Assembly: GCA_032622095.1 (NCBI GenBank)
Contig: CP136061.1
Location: 89,086,983 to 89,150,982, forward strand
Length of the DNA stretch: 64,000 nt
Direction: 5' to 3'
Source: Siphonodentalium dalli
Taxonomy: Eukaryota > Mollusca > Scaphopoda > Gadilida > Siphonodentaliidae
The notes below the pieces were generated by a model, which was not told the origin of the DNA, searched no databases, and saw only the letters and a list, made by a program, of their open reading frames with translations. A program made the translations under genes and the position numbers. Positions 42,201 through 53,520 of the stretch are shown here, in pieces; within the stretch, counting starts at the first letter, position 1, and every line of letters begins with the position of its first letter.

Positions 42201-44491
42201 GTTTATGATGACATTGTATTTATGACGGTCAAGGTTTATGAGCACCAAGTGTAAGACAATAGCTTAATCAGCCAAATGTGAATCACGACAGATATTTTGT
42301 GGCTATTTGTCAAAACCGATACATTCAAAATAATATGCATGCTTTTATGACAGATTGTAATTTGATAATGGCGTAACAATATTAAGTTATTAGTTTCCAG
42401 ATGTCACTTAGATATTTTCGCAAGGATAATTAATATTTCATGATTTAATCGATTAAAAGATATTGATATAAAACAAAAACATAATGACATTAAGAAGGAC
42501 ACTCCCGGGTCACCCCCCCCCCCCCCCCCCCCCCCCCCAATAACTCTTTCACATAAAGATTAATAATATTTTAATAAATGATATATATACAAATATTTCT
42601 AGTTCATCAAAATTAGTTAATTTATTTTGTATTTTACCTGTGTCTGTTAGATTTGACGTTTTAGTCATTAATTGTGAACCGACCAGAAAACGATGATTTA
42701 ATTTGGCCATAGTTTTTTTTAATTTGGCTAAAAACATTTGGCTAAAGTTTTTTTCATTTGGCTAATAAAATTTTCATTTGGCTAAACTTTTGGCTAAAGT
42801 TTTTTTCGGTCCAGCGCGAACACTGGCCGTGGCGCACATTGTGTCTACATATCATTGATGAAATTCACTAAATGTGTAGAAGATATCGGTGCGTCTATAT
42901 ATTTACTAGAATGTTTCTATCCACATGTACATACCCACAATCGCATGACACGGAATTGTCACATGGAGTGTGAAGGGTATACAATGTACGTGCAAATTTT
43001 CATTTTTCCTCTTGATATTGAAGAAAATAATTTTACTTTGAAACTCTCCAGCTCCGATAACCAACTTGCCCACCAATTAAGTAAACCCCAGATTATTCGC
43101 TTTTCCCTCCTGTCCTTTTCACTTTCGCCATCACTGGAAAATCCATTATAGCCTGATGCTTCCGGACTACCACCAATGCCCATATATTTGATGTTCCGAA
43201 TAGTCGTTATAAGTAGAAATATTGACACTGTGTTTTCAAATAATCCAGATTCGTAGCAATTTAATTTCTTTTTAATTAATTTCCAGATAGTCCCTCATAA
43301 TAAGTGGACATCGTGTTGGATCCTGCAGTAGATACTGCTTAGTTGGAACATTACGGGCTGAACTGATTGTGGTAGTAGATTATTGGCAACATGTTTAATA
43401 GGTCTGTCATCGTTAGCTCACAACCAAAGTGTTGTTTCGGCTTTCCTCTGAGCAGAACTTAAATTTCGGTGGCCATTTTGGTAGCCATCTTAGCATTTTG
43501 AATCGTGATTGGCTACTCATACCCACAAAAAACATTGATTTCAATCAATGATGTGTACTAGTGCCAAATTGGCGTTTTGTCGAGTGGGTTTTCGTGAATA
43601 ACTACATATTTGCCATTTTCATTATTATTGGCGACCATGTTGGATGCCATCTTGAATTCTGTATTTTCCCCAAAGCGGATTTTAGCAGATTTTGGATATG
43701 TTATACACGAGATTCTCCCGCGTCGAATGACAACAAAACGCTTCTTTACCAATTCGTTCTGGGTCTAACCCTCTGACGACCATTCTAAATATCTGCCATT
43801 TTCCATATTTTGACCGCAATTTTGGCAGCCATTTTAAGACAAAGCACCAATTTGGGTTTCATTGAATTGGAGTATTTATAGATAATGGTATACCCAACTT
43901 ACATTGTACAGTTCTGTCCATTTCTTGTTGATATATGACTGGAATCCCAATGGCGATTTTTGTGGAATTTTATACCGCGTTCTGTAAAATCAAATTTTTG
44001 AGGGTGTAGATGAGTCTGGGACCCCATTTATGGTATCTTTCATTGCTCCAATGCTGAATTAACATGAATATGACTAATCAATGTCGCCAGTCTGAACCAT
44101 TATCAAACAACAGGAATTGATCTTTAAGATATTAGGCAAAAACTTCAAATTTTATAGTTTAGGCCGCCATTTTGGCAGCCATCTGGAGCGAGGTGTTCCA
44201 TTTTTTCTATAGATATGTGTCATAATACTTTACCTTTGCAAAAATGTTTACATTTGTATAAATATGGCAACATTTGTTCTCATTATGTCGAATTAATCTC
44301 AGTCAGAATCTCTTTTGACTAAAGGCGGCCATGTTGGACGCCATCTTGGATCCTGGATTTTGCCCAAAGCGGATTTTAGCGGATTTTGGATATGTTGTAG
44401 CAGAGATTCTCCCATGTTGAATGACACCGAGATCGCTTCTTTACCAATTTCTTCTGGGTCAACCCCTTTTTTTGCATACCACGACCACACT
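39201..44491. mobile_element. 5.3-kb foldback element with long inverted arms
   Basis: The outer ends AGTGTGGTCG and CGACCACACT are inverted. Left-arm sequence (39201-39880: CCCAGAAGAAATTGG, CAAAATCCGCTTTGGGCAAA, AACGCGGTATAAAATTCCAC, GAAATGGACAGAACTGTAC) reappears in reverse complement in the right arm (43780-44491). A second partial copy of the outer right arm lies at 43640-43780. The arms also hold GCCATCTTGGAT and AAAATGGCxGCCAAAATGG words. The middle carries the hAT-like element at 41850. No transposase recognised. Confidence 0.7.
41850..42825. mobile_element. 976-bp hAT-like element with exact 8-bp target duplication
   Basis: The ends CAGTGTTCGCGCTG and CAGCGCGAACACTG are perfect 14-bp inverted repeats. 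GCCGTGGC flanks both sides exactly (41842-41849 and 42826-42833). ATTTGGCTAA words are stacked subterminally at both ends (41888-41945 and 42715-42800). An internal 78-codon frame (41903-42139) includes a short duplication of ACTGTACAAAGGGAAACCCG and shows no known domain. A C26 run lies at 42513-42538. Nested in the 5.3-kb foldback. Confidence 0.92.
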
Positions 44492-45193
44492 ACATCCCCA
44501 GACCCAGGTAACCACTAACCAGCGCCCAGGTGTAGTGGAGCATATGAAAGCAGTATAGCTACTATTAGCTCATGATGTCATTTCCGAAAATAGTAGGACA
44601 TATCCGAAATATGGTGGCACTTTCTGGACTCTTGACGGCGGAAGAGTTATGGATGGAACAGTGAGCAGAGTGTCTGAGCCAGGTACGAGACTACTGAGAG
44701 TCGACCCGGAAATATGGCCAGCCTGGCGCGAGTTGTCTTCGGCACAAGTCGTCTCAGGTATTCCAGCCCGAGTTGTCTCTTTGGCCTGAGTCATCACAGA
44801 TCCCCCCAACACAGACACACACAACCCACCATCATAACCTTTGGACATTTCGTACAATGACCAAATCGGTACTAAATGACCAAACTCAGTCCAAAGCCTT
44901 GGCAAAGGGTACAAAACAGATCCGGGCCAGCTCGTCCCAGGGCCTACTCGGTCCAGAAATTTTTGGGACGAGTTGGCCTGGCTTTTGTGGCTGAGTAGGA
45001 CGGGGAATTAAGTTTGTGGACATGAATTTCTTAAGTTGAGATTACGATATATATTCAGTGTTTTGTCCAACAATTTTGACATTTTGATTACTTTAGGCAT
45101 GTTTGTTTACAAATATATTCAGAATGTGAAAAAAGTACAATGTTGTTTATTCATGAATTCGCTGGTTTCTCATTCAAACCGAGTCACATTACT

Positions 45194-45392
45194 CGGTTTG
45201 AATCACAGGTCCCCTGGTGCGATACCACCACTACAAGTATATATACTAATACATATACTTGTAGTGCTGGTATCGCACCAGGGGACCTGTGGTTTGAACG
45301 AGATTCTCTATGAGTTCATCTCACTATCCCCACAGGTTACAATTATTAGTATATACACTTGTAGTGGTGGTATCGCACCAGGGGACCTGTGA
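45194..45392. repeat. Palindrome plus third copy of a CACCAGGGGACCTGTG unit
   Basis: Unit CTTGTAGTG(G/C)TGGTATCGCACCAGGGGACCTGTG occurs inverted at 45203-45240 and direct at 45258-45292 and 45359-45392. The first two form a palindrome through TATATACTAATACATATA. 44492-45190 shows no gene; the open frames there lack domains. Confidence 0.75.
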
Positions 45393-45730
45393 CTATCCCT
45401 GGGTTAATATGGGAAAACCTTTAGAAGCCATTACTAGTATTGTCTCCACTCGTATCAAAACAATATAAGTGGGTTGTTTACACAGTAACCATTTGGCTAA
45501 TCACACCTCACACTTCCGAGGATGAGATGGCTTCAGAACGTGTGATAGATAATCACTTTCAGATGCTGACCATACGGTATATACATGATAAATGTGGTGC
45601 AATAGTGAAAAAATATATTAATTTCACATGTAGACTTGTATTTCATGTTTATTTCAAATACTGTATGAATACAGTAATGCTCTAAGTAATTGACTATTTA
45701 ACCACAGCAGAATTATGGGTAACCATTTGG

Positions 45731-46495
45731 GTCCTACTAAACAACGAACACAAACGAACACAAACGAACATAAACGAACACAGGTCCAAAAAGCGGAGTA
45801 GAAGGGTGAAATTTGGTTTGTGTGTGCGCGTGGGTCCATTCTATGTGTATGTGGTGTTATTTCCAACTTTGATGATTTATTTTTTGAGTTATTAGCATTA
45901 TTTGAATACAAAACTACTAAACAACGAACACAAACGAACATAAGATTAGCGGCAGTGCAGAAGCTACCGTGCAGGTGTTAATTAACTACGGCTTACTCTG
46001 TCTCCTTGTTTTTACTGCAAGATGATTGTCAATTTTATCACTGATGGCAATAAAAACACGGGGAAACATCAGAGGTCGGCGTTTTAATGCATAGCTAACA
46101 AAACATTTGAGTGAATGTGAGTGAGTCATGGTTGTCAGTCTCTGAGATGAATATTTTCGGGTCCTACTAAACAACGAACACAAACGAACATAAACGAACA
46201 CAGGTCCAAAAAGCGGAGTAGAAGGGTGAAATTTGGTTTGTGGGTGCGCGTGGGTCCATTATATGTGTGTGTGGTGTTATTTCCAACTTTGATCGATTTA
46301 TTTTTTGAGTTATTAGCATTATTTGAATACAAAACTACTAAACAACGAACACAAACGAACATAAGATTAGCGGCAGTGCAGATGCTACCATGCAGGTGTT
46401 AATTAACTACGGTTTACTCTGTCTCCTTGTTTTTACTGCAAGATGATTGTCAATTTTATCACTGATGGCAATAAAAACACGGGGAAACATCAGAT
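45731..46495. repeat. 429-bp tandem duplication with ACGAACACAAACGAACA ends
   Basis: The block GTCCTACTAAACAACGAAC ... GGGGAAACATCAGA occurs at 45731 and 46160, over 95% alike by eye. It includes CCAAAAAGCGGAGTAGAAGG, a GTGTG stretch and GCAGGTGTTAATTAACTACGG. An inverted third copy lies at 48965-49214. ACGAACA(C/T)AA repeats occur at both ends of each block. Confidence 0.85.
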
Positions 46496-46599
46496 ACAAG
46501 AAAGAAAGGAAATAACAATTACGCATAAATGTCATGTACGTTGGGTTCATAGAACAATTAATTTTATATAAATCGCACCCGTATGATCTTCTGTGCTAT

Positions 46600-47060
46600 G
46601 CAAACAATAATCTCACACGCGTGGTGTACTAAACAAAGTATATCGAGTATATGATATCATAGAACGAGAATAGCAATATCTCATGCGTGTGATTTAAATG
46701 CATAAGATGACCACACACTGGTTTGATTTACCCGTGTGATCTGTGGGTCATATGCATTCAAGAATATTACACGCTTAGTGTACTGAACAGACATGGAGCA
46801 TATATATATATGTATATATATATATTAGTCATCGTTACTGACTATCATAAAATAAACTAGCAATATCTCATGCGTGTGATCTAAATATATAAGATGGCTG
46901 ATACAATTGTACAGAATATTACACGCTCAATGTACTGAACAGACATGTGAGATACGATTTTATTTTAGTCATCGTTACTGACTATCATAGAAACAAACTT
47001 GCAGTATCTCATGCGTGTGAACTAATTATATAAGATGGCTCACACAATTATATAGTTAAA
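46600..47060. repeat. Three diverged units with ATCTCATGCGTGTGA
   Basis: AGCAATATCTCATGCGTGTGA (or GCAGTATCTCATGCGTGTGA) occurs near 46671, 46859 and 47000, each followed by A/T-rich sequence and ATAAGATGxC. ATTACACGCxxAxTGTACTGAACAG lies between them. A (TA)n run sits at 46799-46826. Confidence 0.6.
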
Positions 47061-47217
47061 TATCAGCAGATAAATGTACGATGTCACATGTAAATGGCTA
47101 CTAACTAAAACGGAAATAGATACGACACATAATTGTCATTGATCATGCTGATCATATGTAAATTCAAGAAATGAGCGATATTGAATGTCATTCTCGTGGT
47201 GAGCGTCCTTCTGGAAT

Positions 47218-48192
47218 TCAGTATATTATTTGATCCAGTTGGTACGACGGTAAAACTATTAACACATGGTTGAGTGCAGAACCTAAAAATAACGCGAATA
47301 AATCGTCCGGAGTTAGATTAAACATTAGCAGGAATGTCTGAATGCCGAAATGGTTGAGAATAAATTCCCAGTATTGATTCCTTGCGGTCATTAACATGTA
47401 AGACTGACATGAGAACATGATGTGCATCAGTTCATTGTCGTACTTTTCGGAGTTCAATGCACATACAGAGTTGTTTAAGAATGTGGTTCGGTTTAGAAGT
47501 CGGACCATATTCATGTATTTTCCAGAGTGTTTGGCTCCAATACACTGCAATTGGTCCCATAATCTCCATTGAATAAGCGGGTTGCGATGAGTCATGGAAA
47601 GAACTTTCAGGTACGGATCAGATGTAACTGCTGATAGTCATATGTTAGAATAATATTTCATCACATACGTCTTTGCTAGTTAATTCCATGCATCTTTCCT
47701 AGGAAAGGTTCCTTCGTCCATGAATTCAAATAGGTAGTGGATGAGGCCATACTGAATGAGAAGCTGAAAGATGTCGTGAACGAAACCAGATGTAGGTCTA
47801 TTAAAAAGACGTTGTTGATGAGCCTTCAATAGAAACAGTTTGAGCGGAATTTTGTGATGAATAGGTAGGTGAATGAGGTTACCTAGGAAGCATAGTTTTC
47901 TGATGTGGATTTGCTGTTCTATTGGCATTAATCCAAGTAGACCAAGAGATAGCCTCGTACTAGCTCTCCTTGGGAGTGTCTGAATACTCTTAACACATGT
48001 GCGGAGTGACCTTTCCATGATGGGGAGGCTCGATGCATATTCCAGATGAAATAACTCACATCCATACAAAGCTTTGGAAGTGAGACACGAAATTTGAACA
48101 AATATGACGGCCGAACAACAAGACAGACTAATGCGAAGACTTCTTAATTTTGTGAGTGACAATTTCAAATTCCAAACTTCAACTGACGACAA
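47218..48192 (-). pseudogene. LINE reverse-transcriptase C-terminal region, frameshifted
   Basis: The upstream part (48192-47680) reads LSLTKLRSLRISL, SCLTSKALYGCELFHLEYAS, LRTCVKSIQTLPRRASTRLS, LGLLGLMPIEQQIHIRKLCF. This is the post-catalytic 'ALYGCE...LLGxxPxxxxIxxRKLxF' block of non-LTR retrotransposons. The downstream part (47595-47218) has CALNSEKYDNELMHIMFSCQ followed by an aromatic helix, resembling the Cys/His-rich C-terminus. A stop or frame change separates the two at 47600-47680. Catalytic and endonuclease parts are missing. It differs from the LINE at 7191. Confidence 0.8.
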
Positions 48193-48330
48193 TTAACTAT
48201 ACCCAAAACTACCGCTCTCGCAAAAAAAAACCTGGACAAAAGAAAGGAAAGAGTGAAGGCATCAAAAACCAAGACGATCACCAATAAACGACAGAAAGTT
48301 AGCATATAGTATGGAAATATACATAGAGGA

Positions 48331-48625
48331 TCTCACATGAGTTTCTATTTTATACGGAATTTATCAACCGAGTTCACTAAATTCGAGGTTTACCGAGGCT
48401 CAAATAGAATTTAGTGGACGAGGTTGATAAATTACGTATAAAATAGAACGAGTTTGAGATACTTTTATCACATGGTCATATACTCGCTTAAATTTTTATC
48501 GAAAACAACAATAATTAACAGACAGAGAACTTTGTCCCAAAGAGCAGCTTGACGTCATTGCACGCAACGATATTAAACGTGTCTATTACGCTCGAATATT
48601 ACATAGGAAAATAGTGCTAATCATG
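48331..48625. repeat. Inverted second copy of the 15120-15434 repeat
   Basis: The palindrome TCTATTTTATACGGAATTTA ... TAAAATAGAACGAGTTTGAG, with TGACGTCATTGCACGCAACG downstream, matches the reverse complement of 15120-15434. 48626-48960 shows nothing else. Confidence 0.7.
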
Positions 48626-48964
48626 TGATAAAATAACATATAGACTTCTTGGATTCATATCAAATAAGTGCATTACTTGATTTTAATGATTTAAATAATG
48701 CAACATTTTGCTGGAGCCATTTTCATCCATGCACTGACTTCAAGGAGAACAAACTCTGCCCATCGTTCCGCCGGGGCTGAGTCAGTGTAAAATAATATAT
48801 AAATATTCGATTGTATATCAAACAAACTTTGATTCTAGTACTCGAAGCTCTACTGAAAGAGCAGTGTGATGCCAGGGAAGTTAAACGAAGTAATAATAAG
48901 ACAAACTAACTAAGTCAAAACAACTCAGTAACAAAGAGACAGAGTATAAGCCATAGAGAAGGCG

Positions 48965-49214
48965 GTAGTTAATTAACACCTTTATTAACACCTTTGCAAT
49001 CTCATGTTCGTTTGTGTTCGTTGTTTAGTAGCTTTGCATTCAAATAATGCTTATAACTCGAAAAATAAGTCATCAAAGTTGGACATAACACCACATACAC
49101 ATATAATGGACCCACACGCACCCACAAACCAAATTTCACCCTTCTACTCCGCTTTTTGGACCTGTGTTCGTTTATGTTCGTTTGTGTTCGTTTGTGTTCG
49201 TTCTTTAGTAGGAC
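48965..49214. repeat. Inverted arm of the 45731 block
   Basis: TAATTAACACC, CTCATGTTCGTTTGTGTTCG, CCACAAACCAAATTTCACCC and the closing GTTCGTTCTTTAGTAGGACC form the reverse complement of the 45731-46160 unit. It closes the composite insertion. Confidence 0.8.
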
Positions 49215-49578
49215 CGAACTTTTCAGGATTGAGGAGAGCTTTCCGATGAATGACAACAAGCCATATTTCCGACTAAATCCTGAAAAGTTACCCATAATTC
49301 TGCTGTGGTTAAGGAGTCGATTACTTAGAGCATTACTGTATGTATGGTTTTATTGAGATTAAACAAATTCAAAAATTCAATCATAACCACAAAGATGTTC
49401 TGTTTTGGTAAGTGCCTTTACGAAGTGAGACCACTGCAGAATGCGCTTCAGTGTGAAGATTGCCTCTGGAGACAAATCCATTTGACCGAGCAGTCCGGGC
49501 GAACTGGCCCAGGTCAATTGGACCGAGTGGTCCCTGTGACGAGCTGGCCCGTATCCAAGACTGGCAAGATCGCGTACA

Positions 49579-49601
49579 CCCCCCCCCCCCCCCCCCCCCC
49601 C
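49579..49601. repeat. C23 homopolymer
   Basis: Uninterrupted C run after GCGTACA. Length is likely unreliable in sequencing and polymorphic. The translated poly-Pro frames here are artefacts. Confidence 0.95.
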
Positions 49602-50161
49602 TTGTGCCCATCACTCTTGAGCCCATTTGCAGAGACAAATTTCATTTGATTTTTGGGGTGGAATTAGTCTTGAGTGTAATTGAATAGAGACAAGATATAT
49701 AGTTGGCGGTATTTTGCCAATTTTACTCAAATTTTGAACTGGCTGATTTTTTTTCCACCGAAATCGGAAAACACAGAATTTCATGTGGAAATAAAAATAG
49801 TTGGAAAACGGTAATCCATAATTTTGAACAATCTTTGAATATAAAAATTACGTCTCATCGTGGTAATCTTAATCATTCTGGTTAATTTTGATCGGCCAGT
49901 GAATACAAATGAAATTACCATCATTCTCGATTTGACTTTTGATGTTTTCGTCCATCTTGAAAATTACACTTCCGGTACACGTTGTCAATTTCACTTCCGC
50001 GTTTGTGAACACGTGCGTTTTGTTTACATCTGAGAAATTGGCTAGAAATCCTTTCTGGAATTGTGAACACATCTATATATCTAAGAAAGTCATCTTCTCG
50101 GAGTATTGCCTGATAAATTCCACCAAAATATTTACTGCAATTAGAACCTAATAATATCATG

Positions 50162-50334
50162 GCTCTATCGCTTTGAGGGCGGTACACAGTTGTTGTTATT
50201 ATGATTGGAAAACCCACGTGTTTATGTTGCACATGCGCACTTCATTTTGTGTTTGACACTCAAGTTTGACAGTTCACATCCATTCTCATCCAATTTCTCA
50301 TTCAAATTACTGCACTATTATCTTTTTTCTAAAG
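50162..50334. promoter_or_regulatory. Possible promoter with untranslated first exon on the plus strand
   Basis: The segment has ATTGG boxes (for example 50199), a CACGTG E-box (50216), an NRF1-like CATGCGCAC (50232) and a pyrimidine-rich stretch, then a good plus-strand donor TCTAAAG|GTAAGAG at about 50334. No ATG-containing exon partner was identified downstream. A minus-strand frame (50162-49921) also starts here. Treat as a candidate only. Confidence 0.3.
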
Positions 50335-50339
50335 GTAAG

Positions 50340-51180
50340 AGTTAATACTAATAACGAAGCTAAGTAGTTTGATGACAAAGCAGGTTAAAAATCATCAAAA
50401 GCATATGTAAATATGAACAAATTGTTATTTTTTTCATAAATTTGTTATTGTTCAAAATTTAAATATTGTTGACAATGTTGTTGAATTCACAGTTACCTGA
50501 CATAAAGTCCCAAACATAATGTTTTTATTTAGGAACTTATATTAGTATACCGATTTATAAATTCGATTAAAACCTTATTTTTGAGACTTTATCATTTATG
50601 TCCAGTAACTGTGTTGAATGAAACAATGACGTTTTTGGGACTCTTAAGATTTCTAATGAGAAGGTGACAATGACGAAAAAATGTCATTCCAGTTGATCAA
50701 CTTGATGGTCCAGTATAAATTTAATGATCCTGTTATAATTTTTTTAATCCATTGATTGAGCTGATGCCATGAATGATATTTATAAACTCTCCTTACAAGT
50801 TAAAAATTACAGTATGTACACTGCGATTTGGACAAGCGGTCATGTTGACCTATAGGCTATATCTGACACTGACAGCACTGCTGTTGAACGCTGGTGTGGT
50901 GCAAATAGACAGCCAAGATCTCCAAAATGTGCAAAAAGTCACGAGCATATCAAAGTCTAGTTCATTTGCGATCGACAGTCAAACTCAACATGGGTGCATG
51001 GAATACATATTCAAAATCCGTTGAAATGTCACTCAAAAATCACAGACAAATAATTATTTGAATAATAATAAACATGCGACTAATTTAAAATATTTATTTT
51101 TTTATGAGACTAACTTGAGATACTGGGTGACTTTTTATACATTTTGGAGATCATGGGTGTCTTTAATTTGCATGTTTATG
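50340..51180. other. AT-rich sequence, nothing recognised
   Basis: No repeats shared with the rest of the window and no domain-bearing frame. If 50162-50334 is a real first exon, this would be its intron. Confidence 0.4.
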
Positions 51181-51186
51181 AGATAT

Positions 51187-51470
51187 CCTACATAGTGGGC
51201 TAGCATCACCAAATTTACCCTTTGGGGACCTCATTCTGCATGGCCTCATCTGCTATGGGCGACATCGACTCATATTGAAGTTCCCAAATGGTGAATATTC
51301 TGATGTACGCCCATTGGGAACCTCGATTATAAATGCAATGTGTTGTCTGCCAATTTGGGGATATTGAGAAACTATACTAAAAAGAAATAGAATCTATGTG
51401 AAGAAGTTTCTATAGAAATTTGATACCAAAGAAACTTTCTTATTCTCAGACCTGATGAGGCATAAAATAT
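51187..51470. mobile_element. CAAGCCTTG-family half element with interior
   Basis: GCTAGCATCACCAAATTTAC, GGGGACCTCATTCTGC, then family interior (CATCGACTCATATTGAAGTTC, CCAATTTGGGGATATTGAG, TTTCTATAGAAATTTGATAC). Comparable to 19435-19640. Confidence 0.6.
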
Positions 51471-51948
51471 TAAATGTGAATCGAAGAAGACACCTGTTTG
51501 GAAGTGTCTAATATATACAACTTTCAACAGTTTTACAGGCAAAAGTTATGTTATGCGTTGGATCTACATGTAAGCTTTCATAGAGTCCAACAACAAAAGT
51601 AATTGGGTTGATAAAGTGTATTTAACTTAAGATCGTAAAAGCATCAACAGAATTATCACGGCACAGCAGCCAATATAATAAACCACATAAAAGATGGTCC
51701 TTACAAATTCAATCTGCATTTCATTTAATCATATATCTCAAATGGGTAAACAAATATCTGGTGTCTGACTATTTCAAATGCTAATAAATGAATGATCCCC
51801 CAGACCGCTGTAATTTATCCTGCCAGTGACTGGTGAGTGTTTATCAGTGTGCAGGGTGACGACGACACAATCGTTCATGCTCGCTCTCACGCTCATACAC
51901 ACTGACACACATTTCAGTTAGCCCATAAAAAGCTGAAACAACAATTGT

Positions 51949-52078
51949 TGCCATTCATCAGAAAGCTCTCGGGGAGAGCTTTCCGATGAATGGCAACAAG
52001 CCATATTTCCGACTAAATCCTGAAAAGTTACCCATAATTCTGCTGTGGTTAAAGGAGTCGATTAATTAGTGCATTACT
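51949..52078. mobile_element. Left-truncated CAGTAATGC-family MITE
   Basis: Retains CCATTCATCAGAAAGCTCTC and the complete right arm ending GTGCATTACTGTG; the outer left arm is gone. Confidence 0.75.
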
Positions 52079-52151
52079 GTGTATAACATTATTTAGAACA
52101 GAAATTCAGGCAATCTCGCAGAAATGTTCGTATTTGAGCAAGGAAGAGTGA

Positions 52152-52255
52152 GAACTCTATCTTGTTAGCACTCTCCATCAAGGGGGGGAACTCTACCTTG
52201 TTAGCACTCTCCATCAAGGGGGAGAACTCTATCTTGTTAGCACTCTCCATCAAGG
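52152..52255. repeat. 36-bp tandem repeat, three copies
   Basis: Unit GAACTCTA(T/C)CTTGTTAGCA + CTCTCCATCAAGG with a G-rich joint; starts at 52152, 52188 and 52224. Confidence 0.92.
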
Positions 52256-52325
52256 CAAAATGTCATTTTTATTCAGATATTTTGCTCGGTTACATCAGGA
52301 ATAAGCCACATTTAATATTATGCCT

Positions 52326-52702
52326 TTTAAAGACATATTATGGACTTGTTCGAGTTTGTGAAACTGATAAGTTAGTATCCAGGCGTTATGCCAACATGGA
52401 AAATGTAGCATTCTACTAACATCGCCGAAAATCTCAAAGAAATCGACCATACCACTCCATAGAAAACATCGTCAAAACTATGCTCAATTGTAAATATTTA
52501 CATCTGGATTCGGGACGCAACAATCGGGGACAAACAAACCACAAATGATTTTGCCATCCAGAGTCAGTGCATTTAATTAATATGTCAGAATGACTGTGTG
52601 TGTTGGCAATTTTGATTAATATTTGTAAAAAGAACAACTTTGAGCAAGATTATTCTCCATTTCTATTGGATCACCCTACCGGAGTGTTTCACATCACTTT
52701 AA
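52326..52702. mobile_element. Dispersed repeat, copy 3 of the 15909 family, TTAA-bounded
   Basis: TTAA then AGACATATTATGGACTTGTT at the left, and CGGAGTGTTTCACATCACT then TTAA at the right. The internal landmarks AACTGATAAGTTAGTA, ACTAACATCGC and CTCAATTGTAAATATT match the other two copies. Confidence 0.7.
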
Positions 52703-52962
52703 TATACATGTACATGTAGACAAATACTATGCCCAAACCTCAGTTTTGTCTATTTTATACACTGAAAAAGGTATTTGTAGTCTTGAAATTGGGTTTTATA
52801 CAAATTATGTTGTAATTGTGGCCCGGAACAGATATATACCATCTTTAAATTTATGCTTTTCTTTTATATAAAGGAATTTAATTTAGTTTTTAGATTTATT
52901 TTCCGCTTAAAAACATGTCACCAACATGTTCTTGTAAGTCTGAGTTATGGAGATATGGATTA

Positions 52963-53083
52963 CAGTATAAATGCCCTAATTAATCGACTGCTTAACCACA
53001 GCAGAATTATGGGTAACTTTTCAGGATTTAGTCAGAAATGTGGCTTGTTGCCATTCATCGGAAAGCTCTCCCTGAGATTACTG
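52963..53083. mobile_element. Solo left arm of the CAGTAATGC MITE with healed end
   Basis: CAGTATAAATGCCCTAATTA through GAAAGCTCTC, then directly GAGATTACTGTA. The right arm is almost completely deleted, yet the terminal TTACTG and TA remain. Confidence 0.7.
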
Positions 53084-53520
53084 TATCTTCCTTCAAAATC
53101 CAACAGTGCCTATAGTTCAAAACAGATGACTAGTTTACCGTTAATGCAGATCTATTGCATTCTGAGATTTCTGCAACCTTCGTGAAAAAAATAACCACCT
53201 CGGCGCCATCTTAATAACATAATTTTTTCAGATAATTGGAATTGGTCACCATTGGCAGATTTCAGACAGGTTTATTAGCCATCCTGTCAGGTTTAAACTT
53301 CACAGACAGCTTCATTTATTTTCAGCTAGTGGAAACCCAGTTTTTCATGGTTTAATATACATGTATAGTTGATTTGTTGACTACTGTACAATTTTTAAAT
53401 TAGAAAATCTGGTTGATAATTTGATATAGGGCCTTTGGTGTTTTAGTCGGTAAGATGCATGGCACATGAGGCCCACCTCAAAATAAGCCGTCAATTGAAT
53501 ATTGTGAATCTCAGCCAGAC

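Larger units (their letters stand above)
45672..49338. mobile_element. CAGTAATGC-family MITE split by a 3.5-kb composite insertion
   Basis: The TA-flanked left end of the Tc1/mariner-like MITE (CAGTAATGCTCTAAGTAATT ... GAATTATGGGTAAC) is at 45672-45723. The rest (ACTTTTCAGGATT ... GAGCATTACTG) is at 49216-49338. The insertion between them is bounded by inverted GGTCCTACTAAACAACGAAC (45730) and GTTCGTTCTTTAGTAGGACC (to 49214). It holds a duplicated arm, satellite-like copies, LINE reverse-transcriptase remnants and a 15120-family repeat. Confidence 0.65.

Noticed and set aside
49344-49687. Proline-rich frames on both strands
   Set aside because: Produced by the C23 run; no homology or splice context.
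49921-50232. Minus-strand frame considered as the missing first COG5 exon
   Set aside because: It contains ILREDDFLR, vaguely like the COG5 N-terminus, but has no donor at a place that gives the required phase (one base of a split codon) before visible exon 1.
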